Below are positions 8,255 through 16,003 of a stretch of DNA of 43,212 nt, piece by piece. Positions within the stretch are counted from its first letter, which is position 1. The number at the start of each line of letters is the position of its first letter. The stretch is from Trachelipus rathkii. Its lineage: Eukaryota > Arthropoda > Malacostraca > Isopoda > Trachelipodidae. Made by a program: the position numbers and the translations under genes. Below the pieces are notes generated by a model. That model saw nothing but the letters and a program-made list of their open reading frames with translations, was not told the origin of the DNA and did not search any database. The stretch is from the NCBI GenBank assembly GCA_015478945.1, contig JABUQX010113606.1, positions 1 to 43,212 on the forward strand. Reading direction: 5' to 3'.

Positions 8255-9268
8255 TTATAGCTTCGTTTCATGCGGAAATCTCGTTCTACTCAAAGGGGTG
8301 GCGAGAAGAGAAGGAAGCGGTGGAGGCGGCGGAATTTTCAACGACGACGACGATGCTGGTAGTGGTGGTGGTGGTGGTGGAAGTGTGTGACCGGTAAAAG
8401 AACCGGTGGATGTTGAAATAATTCTCTCAGCGGCGGGTTTTTGTCTTTTCAAAGATGGATACGACGGGAAAGAGTCTTCGAAGAGGAGAGGCATCGGGGG
8501 GGGCGAAGAGTAGATTGGGGTTGTTGATGGTGGAGAAGGATATCTCATAAAGGTCGGTAGGCTGTTGTTATCTTTCCCCGTCGGGTAGCTTCTAAGAGTC
8601 GACGTTGAGAAAGGTTCCCGATATCTCTTTAAAGAGGAAGTGTGAAACGGATACTTAAACTCGAAGGGATCACTTATAGGATAATCATCGCTGAAACGTA
8701 AATTCTTAGTATCGTTATTATTATCGCTTCTTTCCTTGTTAACTTGTATCGTAAATGTAAGTCCTGAATCTCGCGTTAATTTATTTTCTTTCTCTTCGTT
8801 CTTCGCGAATGAATTATTTTCATCGTCATCATCATCATCGCGGGTTTTTTCAATCATCTTCTTGATTTCATCTAGGCTGTTAAATCTTTCTTTATTTTTC
8901 TTTTTTTTAGTTATTTTAGCGCATCGGCTCTTAATGATGATTTTGCGTATTTCGTTCAAAATCATCGCTATAGCGAGAATGACCAGAATCGGAATTGAAA
9001 CGATCATGGCTTTATACCACCCGTTTTTATTCCAGAAATAATCGAGATTTTCAATCGCGGTATTAAAAAATTCTCCAATATCCCAAAACGAAGACCAGGA
9101 GGGTTCACCGATCGTTTCGCACATACTGACGCACTCCAGCGAAAGGTAAATTCCGCAAAACTTGGAATTAACAGAGAGTCTTCGAGAAAAATTAACTATA
9201 TCCGTATTGTTATAAACGGCCTTAAATATAAATTTGTGGTGCTCCTGTATCGAGTATCTTAGTCTCAC
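8255..9268 (-). CDS. Membrane and proline-rich tail part of a glycoprotein (family A), split from its N-terminus
   Basis: This frame opens with GTG, not ATG, and lines up with the C-terminal two thirds of the neighbouring family A proteins: the motif FCGIYLSLECVSMCE matches the FCGVYFSLECARICE of the 11186-12124 protein. A transmembrane helix lies around residues 87-106 (KAMIVSIPILVILAIAMIL), followed by a Lys/Arg-rich juxtamembrane stretch, an acidic run and a long cytoplasmic tail rich in proline, ending with two poly-proline blocks of five or six residues. The missing N-terminus is the frame at 9298-9630, directly upstream; the switch maps to a T8 run at 9302-9309. The tail suggests binding to SH3, EVH1 or profilin-type host proteins, which is inference. 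Confidence 0.75.
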   Translation of the reverse strand: MRLRYSIQEHHKFIFKAVYNNTDIVNFSRRLSVNSKFCGIYLSLECVSMCETIGEPSWSSFWDIGEFFNTAIENLDYFWNKNGWYKAMIVSIPILVILAIAMILNEIRKIIIKSRCAKITKKKKNKERFNSLDEIKKMIEKTRDDDDDDENNSFAKNEEKENKLTRDSGLTFTIQVNKERSDNNNDTKNLRFSDDYPISDPFEFKYPFHTSSLKRYREPFSTSTLRSYPTGKDNNSLPTFMRYPSPPSTTPIYSSPPPMPLLFEDSFPSYPSLKRQKPAAERIISTSTGSFTGHTLPPPPPPLPASSSSLKIPPPPPLPSLLATPLSRTRFPHETKL

Positions 9269-9297
9269 ATTTTTAACGAAATCGATTCTAAAGAAAT

Positions 9298-9630
9298 TTA
9301 ATTTTTTTTCATCAAATTTAGTTTTTCACCATTTTTGGGACAGGTTTCTAAATGCATAGGCGAGCTCAAATGATGGATTTTTAAATAATTTTCCGTTGCG
9401 TTTTCGCAACCCTTAGCATCACGAAGCCTTTTAACGTAAAACGAACCTCTCGTTTTATTTTCCAAATTGAAAAATTCGTATCCTCTCTTCCTTACATTTC
9501 TGCAACGATCCGGGTAGGGCGTGGCTCGATTAATTATTATTATTAAGACGAAAAGCAGGTTCCAAAATAGTTTCGGGCGCTTCATGCTGATGAGACCGTT
9601 TCTTCCTTCGCTTTTCGGTAAATGTACCAC
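9298..9630 (-). CDS. N-terminal part of a family A secreted/membrane glycoprotein, frame broken at T8
   Basis: A 110-residue frame with a hydrophobic signal sequence (about residues 20-38, LFWNLLFVLIIIINRATPY) and then the family A ectodomain start: a CRN motif, RGYEFFNLENKTRGSF, a second Cys near residue 75 and LETCPKNGE. These elements recur in the same order in the genes at 9975-10949 and 11186-12124, which run on for another 200 residues, whereas this frame stops just after an A-run (plus-strand T8, 9302-9309). The rest of the ectodomain and the membrane anchor are found directly downstream in a -1 frame. The likely ATG may be internal, since the first 15 residues precede a more typical signal start. 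Confidence 0.75.
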   Translation of the reverse strand: MVHLPKSEGRNGLISMKRPKLFWNLLFVLIIIINRATPYPDRCRNVRKRGYEFFNLENKTRGSFYVKRLRDAKGCENATENYLKIHHLSSPMHLETCPKNGEKLNLMKKN

Positions 9631-9974
9631 GCCACGGCTTTTGAGCGGATTTGCGCTTCGGAAAGAGGTAGGGTTATATATATAATATAAGAATTGATAA
9701 AGGCTTTATTTAAGTAATAATTTTTTTAATAATTTTTATTATTTGTGGTGTGGACATGTATATGGGATACAGATTATTAAACAAAATAAAAATATTAAGA
9801 AAAGAAAATATATTAATTGATGATATGTTAAACCGTGGTGCAACACGTTAATAAAATTTTCGGTCGATGACAAACAATATCTACAATTGATTAATATTTT
9901 TTTCTTTATGAATTTTTTAAAATCGGGAGGGTGTTAGAAATTGCCGACAGGAAGGAATCGACGTTCGTGTTCGA
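9631..9974. other. AT-rich spacer between family A genes
   Basis: About 340 bases holding the promoter of the left gene and the 3' flank of the right one. The right part is AT-rich with runs of T; TTTATT near 9735 is a possible minus-strand AATAAA signal, although far from the stop codon. I see no gene. Confidence 0.45.
9673..9689 (-). promoter_or_regulatory. TATA-like element upstream of the family A gene at 9630
   Basis: A TATATATA-type string about 45 bases before the start codon. Similar strings stand before the other two family A genes (11038-11056 and 12226-12238), so the three copies appear to share a duplicated promoter. Confidence 0.4.
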
Positions 9975-10949
9975 TTATGGAGCTTCAGCTGGTTTTGTAG
10001 GTGGCTTTGGGGTTGTTGTTGTTGTTGTTGATATTTTCTCGGACCCGAAAGAATTTTCCTCTTCTCCGTTGTTACTCGGATGATTCAGCACTAGCGCGTA
10101 TGCTGGCGGCGGTAGATCGTCTGATGGGGTAAGCGAATCAATATTCGTCACTAAAGCGTAAGCTGGCGGCGATAGATCATCAGATGGGGGAGACGATTCG
10201 ATATTTCGACCATCAGATATAGGAAGATTAACGGAATTCATCGCTTGAGCGTAAGATGGTGGTAGCTCGTACGGAGGTGGCAGTATATCCGATGGGGAGA
10301 TCATTTTGACATCGCGTTTTTTAGGTGCGATACGAATATGGAAACGATCATCTACGGGATGAAGAACAAACGTACAACGATATGTTAACCAAAGAATATA
10401 AATCATTTGTCCCAGGAATATAAATTGAGGTAAAATTACAAGAAAAAAAAAAGTATATCTATATATATGAGCGCCATCATCTAGTAGATCGCATATTCTC
10501 GCGTTCTGGGTGGAAATATATAAGCCGCAATAATTCGAATTCTTGCTAATAGGAACTGTGTAATTTTTGTATCTGGAGTCGGTAAAAAAAGCTCTGTATA
10601 CGAATTTGCGTTCTTCGTTCAGCTCGTATTTCACCTCTACAGAGTCATCGAAGAGGATTTCGTTAAATTCGTAGCGGTTTTCCTCGTTCAATTTGACTGT
10701 TTGTCCAGGATGAGGACAGGTTTTTAAATCCATCGGTGCGCTTAACGGATGTATTCTAATAAAACTTCCTATTAATTTTTCACCACCGACGTCTGTATTT
10801 AGCCTCTTGACGGAAAACGAGCCAGTCGACGAGTCGAAAAATTGGTATCCTCTCTCCTCTATATCTTTGCAGCGTTGTTTCGAGTGCGTTGCTCGAGTGA
10901 GGTTAACGACGAGTGGTAGTAGGAACAAAAATAAACTGTGGATCTTCAT
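9975..10949 (-). CDS. Family A type I membrane glycoprotein with four PPxY motifs in the cytoplasmic tail
   Basis: A complete 324-residue member of the local family. Residues 1-20 form a signal peptide. The ectodomain has the family pattern RCKDI...RGYQFF...GSFSV...LKTCP...YCGLYISTQNARICD, with one NYT glycosylation sequon (129-131). A transmembrane helix spans about 164-192. The cytoplasmic tail holds PPPY (224-227), PPSY (230-233), PPAY (261-264) and PPAY (281-284), the last two within a repeated PSDDLxPPAYALV unit. PPxY motifs bind WW domains of NEDD4-type ubiquitin ligases and act as late domains in budding or sorting of many enveloped viruses; that role here is inference. The tail ends in a threonine and proline run. 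I recognise no homologue outside the window. Gene limits are clear and there is no break. Confidence 0.82.
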   Translation of the reverse strand: MKIHSLFLFLLPLVVNLTRATHSKQRCKDIEERGYQFFDSSTGSFSVKRLNTDVGGEKLIGSFIRIHPLSAPMDLKTCPHPGQTVKLNEENRYEFNEILFDDSVEVKYELNEERKFVYRAFFTDSRYKNYTVPISKNSNYCGLYISTQNARICDLLDDGAHIYRYTFFFLVILPQFIFLGQMIYILWLTYRCTFVLHPVDDRFHIRIAPKKRDVKMISPSDILPPPYELPPSYAQAMNSVNLPISDGRNIESSPPSDDLSPPAYALVTNIDSLTPSDDLPPPAYALVLNHPSNNGEEENSFGSEKISTTTTTTPKPPTKPAEAP

Positions 10950-11037
10950 GCTGAAAGCGAAACGTCCTCCGGTTTTCCGTCAGTGTATCGCGATAGAGTT
11001 TTTCTTTGTATTTGAAATTGGTGTGTCGAGTAAAATT

Positions 11038-11056
11038 GTTATATATATAGGTATTT
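11038..11056 (-). promoter_or_regulatory. TATA-like element upstream of the PPxY glycoprotein gene
   Basis: The plus-strand string gttatatatataggtattt lies about 90 bases before the start codon at 10949. It is nearly identical to the element at 12226-12238, including the following tattaaaaaat-type sequence, and is probably a duplicated TATA box. Confidence 0.45.
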
Positions 11057-11185
11057 ACTAAAAAATAAAGATTATTTTTTTAAAATGTTTTATTCATGCA
11101 ATGTAAATAAATAGCTTATAGGTAACAAAGGAAATACAGAATCGAAAAATATTTTTTTTTTGAAAATATGAAGAACTATTATTTT

Positions 11186-12124
11186 TTAAATGTTTTCTAA
11201 AATTATTGTTACGGTCCGGTTTCGAATTCGCCCATTCGATTGAATTCCAGTAATATTGGCCTCGTAATTATCGTTATTATCGTAGTTGCTGTCGTTTCCT
11301 CGACCTTGGGGCTCTTCTTCGGTAGATCTAGCAGTGGGGGTGACGGCGACAACGGGTCTGGCTTGCGGTAGCGGGGCGTTAGCGTATTCCGATGATAGTT
11401 CTGGTTTGAATATATAGCGTAGATTGGCTATTAATAGTTTAAAGCATTTTGTAATAAAAACCACGACTATAACAAAAATTGTCGCTTGCGTGGAAAATTT
11501 AATCGTCGTTTTAAACATCGCGTTTTTCTTCCAAAGGTATTTGATTTTGTCTTCCGCCATATCAACGCCTTCCATATACTCTAAAGGGGTAAACCAAGAA
11601 CAATCCGAGAAAGCGTCGTCGTCCTCCTCGTTAACGATCTCGCATATTCTGGCGCATTCGAGCGAAAAGTAAACGCCGCAAAACGTCGAATTCTCGTCGA
11701 TCGGTTGCGCGAAAGAATAAATTTCACCATCCTTGGAAATCACGTTGAACCTAAATTTGCGACGGTAGTCGTCGTTCACCGCGTATTTCAGCTTTATATT
11801 TTCTTGAAACTGGACTCGGATGAATTTGTGCGTAATATCATTAACTCGGAAAAATTCTCCGTTTTTTGGGCAAGATTCCAAATTGCTCGGCGTCGTTAAG
11901 CGATGTATTTCAAAAAAGTTTTCGATCGGCTTCTCGCATTCCCGATCCACGCTTTGCTCTTCGATGGAAAACGAACCTCTCGTTTTATCTTGCAAGTTGA
12001 AAAATTCGTCGTGTCGCCTTCCTCCCACATTTCTGCAATGACGTTCCGAGTCGTCGGGCGTTGCTCGATGAAGGAGCACGGCAAAATTTATAAGCACGGT
12101 TAAAAATAATTCCGAATACTTCAT
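11186..12124 (-). CDS. Family A type I membrane glycoprotein
   Basis: A 312-residue protein, the best preserved family A member. A signal peptide covers about residues 1-22. The ectodomain has HCRNV, EFFNLQDKTRGSFS, LESCPKNGEFF and FCGVYFSLECARICE, that is, the same cysteines and spacing as its neighbours. A transmembrane helix lies near residues 210-235 (TQATIFVIVVVFITKCF). The tail is about 80 residues, with Asn/Asp low complexity and no PPxY. The tails of the three paralogues differ completely while the ectodomains keep their framework, so the family probably diversifies its cytoplasmic function. Probable virion-envelope or infected-cell membrane protein; the function is not known to me. 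Confidence 0.8.
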   Translation of the reverse strand: MKYSELFLTVLINFAVLLHRATPDDSERHCRNVGGRRHDEFFNLQDKTRGSFSIEEQSVDRECEKPIENFFEIHRLTTPSNLESCPKNGEFFRVNDITHKFIRVQFQENIKLKYAVNDDYRRKFRFNVISKDGEIYSFAQPIDENSTFCGVYFSLECARICEIVNEEDDDAFSDCSWFTPLEYMEGVDMAEDKIKYLWKKNAMFKTTIKFSTQATIFVIVVVFITKCFKLLIANLRYIFKPELSSEYANAPLPQARPVVAVTPTARSTEEEPQGRGNDSNYDNNDNYEANITGIQSNGRIRNRTVTIILENI

Positions 12125-12511
12125 ATTTAATCGGTGTTTTTTTCTATCCTTAGGCTAGCCTTTAAACAAACAGCCTTTTCGCACTCGAGGAAAGAGGTCG
12201 AGAATGAAGTTTGATCTAATACCGCGTATATATATAGGTGTTTGTATTAAAAAATTTACATATTTTAATTTTTTATTTATACAGTATACGAAAATAAGTA
12301 CATAAAACAGTTTGTAAAACAATATAAATTAAAACGCAATATTGAATAAAAAATATGAATACATTTTTAACTTTTTAAGCGTTTAGGTATACGCTAATGG
12401 CGATTAAAAGTATAGCCATAACATCGATCGAAATTAAAGAAATTATTATATATGTGTATGTATATGTGTATTTAAGCGCGTTTGTGTCATTCCCTTCCTT
12501 ATGAAAAAGTT
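12125..12511. other. Spacer between family A and family B glycoprotein genes
   Basis: About 390 bases. The left end is the promoter of the 12124 gene and the rest is AT-rich 3' flank of the gene ending at 12512, with TTTATTTAT near 12272 as a possible minus-strand polyadenylation signal. No gene is seen. Confidence 0.45.
12226..12238 (-). promoter_or_regulatory. TATA-like element upstream of the family A gene at 12124
   Basis: The plus-strand string gtatatatatagg about 100 bases before the start codon, followed by tgtttgtattaaaaaat. It matches the element at 11038-11056, supporting a promoter duplicated with the gene. Confidence 0.45.
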
Positions 12512-14125
12512 TTAGACGCATGTATTATGAGGCTGTCTCGGGGGTGTCGGCGTCCGCTGCTGGTGCTGCTGCTGATGCTGCCGTTTCGAACGATTTTTAG
12601 TTAGATCATTGCGGCGATGGACCTCGTTGTTATTTTCTCGTTGCTGATGATGCGAGTTTTCTGTTAATCTTCTTTCTTTCCGTTCTCCCTCGACTGTTCT
12701 GAGACCGATAGATCTGCCAACGGAGGTCGTCGACGCTTGGTACGCCGAATTTAACGTGTTCGAAGTATTATCGATCTGGCTTTCGTACTCGAAAGAAGTG
12801 GAAGCCGTAGATAGATTATCATCTGATCCGTGGTTGTCGTCGTTGCCCTCTCTTTCTACGTCTAAACATATCTCGGAATAATCGCTGTCATTTTCCGATG
12901 GGAAAACGCGCGTAGATTGAACGTCTTCGGAAATATTTTGAAGCTGAGGAGGACGATTCGGCGGAGGAAGAGGTGGCCCAGTCGTCGTCGCCATCGCAGT
13001 CGCGGCCTGAATATTCGACAACGTCGTTACTTTCAGGGAACCACACTTATTCATATCTAAATAGTGATTTTCGATCGTATTCTTCGTTTCACGATCGGTG
13101 TACGCGCTAAGCGTCATAGCCATTTCTTCTTCTTTCTCTCTTCCTTCTATTCCGAAAAAAGGTTCCCGTATCCTTTTTCTGTCGACGGCGGCGTAAATAG
13201 CATCAGAGGAAGGGAAGGATCCGTCGGCTCGCCCGTCGAAATAAGGACGCGAAGAAGTTAAGGGAATGCTATACGTGTGTTTCATTTTCGTCTGGCTTCT
13301 GGCACTGCAGATTTTGCAAATTTCGTTTTCCGATTTACTTCTCTTTTCTAGTAATTTCGAGAACATTCGAAACAAGACGTAGGAAAGAAGTGCGTATGCG
13401 ATTGCACTAACGAATAAGTTATTCGCCGCAATAACTACTAAAAAATTTACGAAATCTTTATTGAGAAAACTGTTTAATTCTCGGAGAACATTTTCCAAAG
13501 ACGGGATATTTTCTGAACCGTTGAATTTATTGTATCCTCTGAAATTTTTCAAAAACGCGAAAAGGGACTCGCCGAACATGAAGCAATTTGCTAAATCTTT
13601 TGATTCATCCGTGTCGACATCGATGCACATTTTTACGCAAGATCCGATAATTTTTAATCCTACTGACGAGTCTGGCACCAATTCAGCTTTATGGTCATTT
13701 ACAAATTCACAATCGTCTGTATTTTCGGGGTCACACTTTTTCAAAACCACGTGCATAACCTGTTGCATCGTTCGCGATGCGGCTACGGGATATATTTCGT
13801 AAATGATCTTATGCTGATAAAAGGTCGATATTTCATCGATATCGAATGCTTTTTTTACTTTAAGTGTTTGCTCTTCTTTCTTCATAACATTTATCGTAAC
13901 GTTCGGGGAGGCGTCTTTGCATATATCGAATGTTGGTTTAGAAACTCTAATTTCCCCTCCCGTCGAGTTAATTACGGGAAGGAAAAAGTCGAACGAAACG
14001 AAGGATCGAATGCAAAGTTCATCTTTTATATTTTTATATTTCGAAGCGGTGTTCGTCAGAGAAATCGACCCAATACACGATAATAGTGAAAATACTATTA
14101 AAGAAATTCCTACTGATCTCTTCAT
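12512..14125 (-). CDS. Family B membrane protein with a long low-complexity cytoplasmic tail
   Basis: A 537-residue protein. A signal peptide covers residues 1-22. The ectodomain begins with LCIRSFVSFDFFLPVIN, the family B signature that recurs as VCVRSYPSFDYGLPFIN and VCIRSYPSFDFGNHFIN in the two smaller genes upstream. The second shared block, GSCVKMCIDV...NCFMF (about 157-185), matches GRCVDICVIV...NCFLY in the paralogues. Unlike them, this protein continues into a transmembrane helix (about 228-252) and a 280-residue tail with CKIC, a PPLPPPNRPP proline stretch, and Gln/His- and Arg-rich runs at the end. A plus-strand ttttata at 14204-14210 gives a TATAAAA on the gene strand about 80 bases before the ATG. 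Probably a surface protein anchored in a membrane; the function is unknown. Confidence 0.8.
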   Translation of the reverse strand: MKRSVGISLIVFSLLSCIGSISLTNTASKYKNIKDELCIRSFVSFDFFLPVINSTGGEIRVSKPTFDICKDASPNVTINVMKKEEQTLKVKKAFDIDEISTFYQHKIIYEIYPVAASRTMQQVMHVVLKKCDPENTDDCEFVNDHKAELVPDSSVGLKIIGSCVKMCIDVDTDESKDLANCFMFGESLFAFLKNFRGYNKFNGSENIPSLENVLRELNSFLNKDFVNFLVVIAANNLFVSAIAYALLSYVLFRMFSKLLEKRSKSENEICKICSARSQTKMKHTYSIPLTSSRPYFDGRADGSFPSSDAIYAAVDRKRIREPFFGIEGREKEEEMAMTLSAYTDRETKNTIENHYLDMNKCGSLKVTTLSNIQAATAMATTTGPPLPPPNRPPQLQNISEDVQSTRVFPSENDSDYSEICLDVEREGNDDNHGSDDNLSTASTSFEYESQIDNTSNTLNSAYQASTTSVGRSIGLRTVEGERKERRLTENSHHQQRENNNEVHRRNDLTKNRSKRQHQQQHQQRTPTPPRQPHNTCV

Positions 14126-14180
14126 TTTTTAGCAAGAGAATAATAAACCTCGCGACCGATCTGTATTAATTAGGTCTAAG

Positions 14181-14217
14181 TAAAAATAAAAGAGGAGAGC
14201 TCTTTTTATACAATTTT
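14181..14217. repeat. Dispersed 3'-flank element, copy 1
   Basis: An AAAATAAAAGAGGAGAGC...TATACAA string related to the elements at 14681-14716 and 15861-15900. Each lies about 95-105 bases past the 3' end of a family B copy (here the remnant at 14325-14665). It marks the edge of a duplicated unit. In this copy it could also serve as promoter for the gene starting at 14125. Confidence 0.6.
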
Positions 14218-14324
14218 TTTAATATTTTTAACACATTTCAATATATAATATTTAGCTTAAAATTAAAAATTTCATTTTTTAATTTTAAATATTATCAGAA
14301 CGAAATTTTATCACTTGGTTTTTT

Positions 14325-14665
14325 ACAAACCCTTTTAATAACAATTTCTCGGAGGTGTTGTTATGAAGTAAACTATAAAATGGCAATTTGGCTTTATTCT
14401 CATCCGTAAAGGCGCAGGTTTCCGCGTGCCGTCCACTAACTCAGGTTATTATATTGGTATGGATCTAGGAAAATACGAATAAACGTCCAATTTCAATCGA
14501 GTTACGTATAATGTTTCGTTATTAAAGATCATCATTAAATTGTTTTATCTTTTTATCTCTCATATCAAAATTCGAAAACTCAAAATCCTTTATAATTTTT
14601 TTCGGGCCTATCCTCGTATTTTCTAAAAATAAATCGCGGTCGATACACTTAAAGAGTTCTTAGAG
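14325..14665 (-). pseudogene. Decayed third copy of the small family B secreted protein
   Basis: There is no usable open frame, but pieces of the family B protein can be read in order in shifting frames. The string NETLYV (codons at plus 14503-14520) is identical to the family's NETLYV. Before it lies a segment resembling the FFEVKIRKNEIYYVRF region. After a TAA and a TGA comes a segment aligning with the C-terminal GRCVDICVIV...FLYNNP block (about 14330-14432). The nucleotide sequence at 14335-14430 also resembles the 3' ends of the genes at 14809 and 16004, and the shared 3'-flank element follows at the expected distance. The N-terminal half is not recognisable. I read it as a tandem copy that lost function. 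Confidence 0.68.
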
Positions 14666-14680
14666 TTTTTTTTATAGCTT

Positions 14681-14716
14681 AGAGGAAAATAAAAGGGAAG
14701 ACGCTTTTATACAAAT
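14681..14716. repeat. Dispersed 3'-flank element, copy 2
   Basis: The string agaggaaaataaaagggaag followed by acgcttttatacaaat, about 93 bases past the stop codon of the gene at 14809. It is closely similar to 15861-15900. It is part of the duplicated family B unit. Confidence 0.65.
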
Positions 14717-14808
14717 CTTTTATTTTTGTTATTTAACACCATATTTATATAAACAACTATTATATAGCAAGATTCAAAACCAAAAGTTAAACCAATCGTT
14801 ATTTATAT

Positions 14809-15495
14809 CTACATATTTTTAATAACATTTTCTTGGATTGGGTTGTTATACAGAAAACAATTAGACGGCGATTTTCCTTCCTTCCCGCTCACGATGACGC
14901 AGATGTCTACGCACCTCCCTCTAATTCTAAGACCGTTGTATTTGGATTTAGCTAGGTCGTTGGGATTAGGTTTGTATTTGTCTCCAAATATTTTTCCGCC
15001 TTCTGGTATTTCATTCGTGTGTGACATTTCGAAAAGGGCGCACTCTCTGCCGAAGGAAATGTTTTGTCCTGTGCGACCGCATTGGGCGTAACCCAATCCA
15101 AAACCTCTCGGATTTGGTATCCCTTCTACTCCAACATATAGCGTTTCGTTAATGAACCTCACATAATATATCTCATTCTTGCGTATTTTAACTTCAAAAA
15201 ATCTCCGGCCGTTCAAAATTTTTCTGGTCTTATTTTTTGGATCGACGTATTTTCTGAAATGTAAATTCAATTTCGACGACTTTCCTTTACATTCCTTGGA
15301 TATAGTTCTCGTAAAGTGGATTTTTTCTCTCGTTACGTTTATAAAAGGTAAACCGTAATCGAAAGACGGGTAGGACCTAACGCAAACTTCCTTTCTTTCA
15401 ATTTCGTGTTCTAATGGGTTAGATAGCTCCAGTTCCAATTTCGATTGAACGATCAATATCGTCGTCGACAATATTAAAATGAATAGTTTCGTCAT
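14809..15495 (-). CDS. Family B small secreted glycoprotein, copy 2
   Basis: A complete 228-residue protein with a signal peptide (about residues 1-18) and no transmembrane helix, so probably secreted or lumenal. It has the signature VCVRSYPSFDYGLPFIN, a conserved SKEC, NETLYVGVEGIP, two further Cys pairs and the C-terminal block GRCVDICVIV...SNCFLYNNP. Several NxT/NxS sequons are present. The nearest relative is the next gene upstream (16004-16708), with matching 5' and 3' flanks, so the two arose by tandem duplication. In length it corresponds to the ectodomain of the membrane protein at 12512-14125. The function is unknown to me; a role outside the cell or in virion attachment is only a guess. 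Confidence 0.8.
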   Translation of the reverse strand: MTKLFILILSTTILIVQSKLELELSNPLEHEIERKEVCVRSYPSFDYGLPFINVTREKIHFTRTISKECKGKSSKLNLHFRKYVDPKNKTRKILNGRRFFEVKIRKNEIYYVRFINETLYVGVEGIPNPRGFGLGYAQCGRTGQNISFGRECALFEMSHTNEIPEGGKIFGDKYKPNPNDLAKSKYNGLRIRGRCVDICVIVSGKEGKSPSNCFLYNNPIQENVIKNM

Positions 15496-15540
15496 TTCTG
15501 ATGAATTTTTTTTCCGGTCGTGTCTTGTTTGAACTCGGTC

Positions 15541-15604
15541 GAGAAATGAGAAAAAGGTCAGAAGGTTTCACTCTAATAAAGAAAATAATTGGTTGGTTTG
15601 TTAT
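15541..15604. repeat. Duplicated 5'-flank block, copy 1 (copy 2 at 16752-16814)
   Basis: Both copies run from gagaaatga through an A-rich stretch to tggttggtttgttat, at about 45 bases upstream of the family B start codons at 15495 and 16708. The shared flank shows that the promoter was duplicated with the gene. Confidence 0.65.
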
Positions 15605-15860
15605 TTTTTTAATATTCAAAATAATTTATTTATTATATTTTTTTATTATTTTTTCAAGAACTTTAGTTTTTCAATTCCCTTTTCATCATAATGAAAAAAA
15701 TAACTCGATTTAAAAATGGAACGGTGGTTAGGATTTTGTGAAGCGTTAGGCGAATTTTAACACAACGAGAACTTTTCAAGTCGTCGTGTTATAGAAATAA
15801 ATATTATTGAGCAATAGGAGTTGTTTTTTGTCAAAAAAATAATATAAAACAGGTTACCCT

Positions 15861-15900
15861 TGAGGAAAATAAAAGAGGAAAGCGCATTCGTACAAATTTA
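15861..15900. repeat. Dispersed 3'-flank element, copy 3
   Basis: The string tgaggaaaataaaagaggaa followed by agcgcattcgtacaaattta, about 104 bases past the stop codon of the 16004 gene. It is nearly the same as 14681-14716. Confidence 0.65.
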
Positions 15901-16003
15901 TTTTTATCATCCTACACCTAATTTTTATATATATATATATGCGTATAATGTCGTTTATCTTATGGTTACAAGTTCGATTTTTATTAACGTCAATTTGTTT
16001 AGC

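Larger units (their letters stand above)
14126..14808. other. Long spacer holding the decayed family B copy
   Basis: A 680-base stretch without an intact gene. It holds the promoter flank of the 14125 gene, two copies of the 3'-flank element (14181-14217 and 14681-14716) and, between them, the remnant described at 14325-14665. The rest is AT-rich. Confidence 0.55.
15496..16003. other. Spacer between the two family B secreted genes
   Basis: About 510 bases. The left part (15541-15604) is a promoter-side block repeated at 16752-16814, and the right part carries the 3'-flank element (15861-15900). The middle is AT-rich without a convincing frame. Confidence 0.5.
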
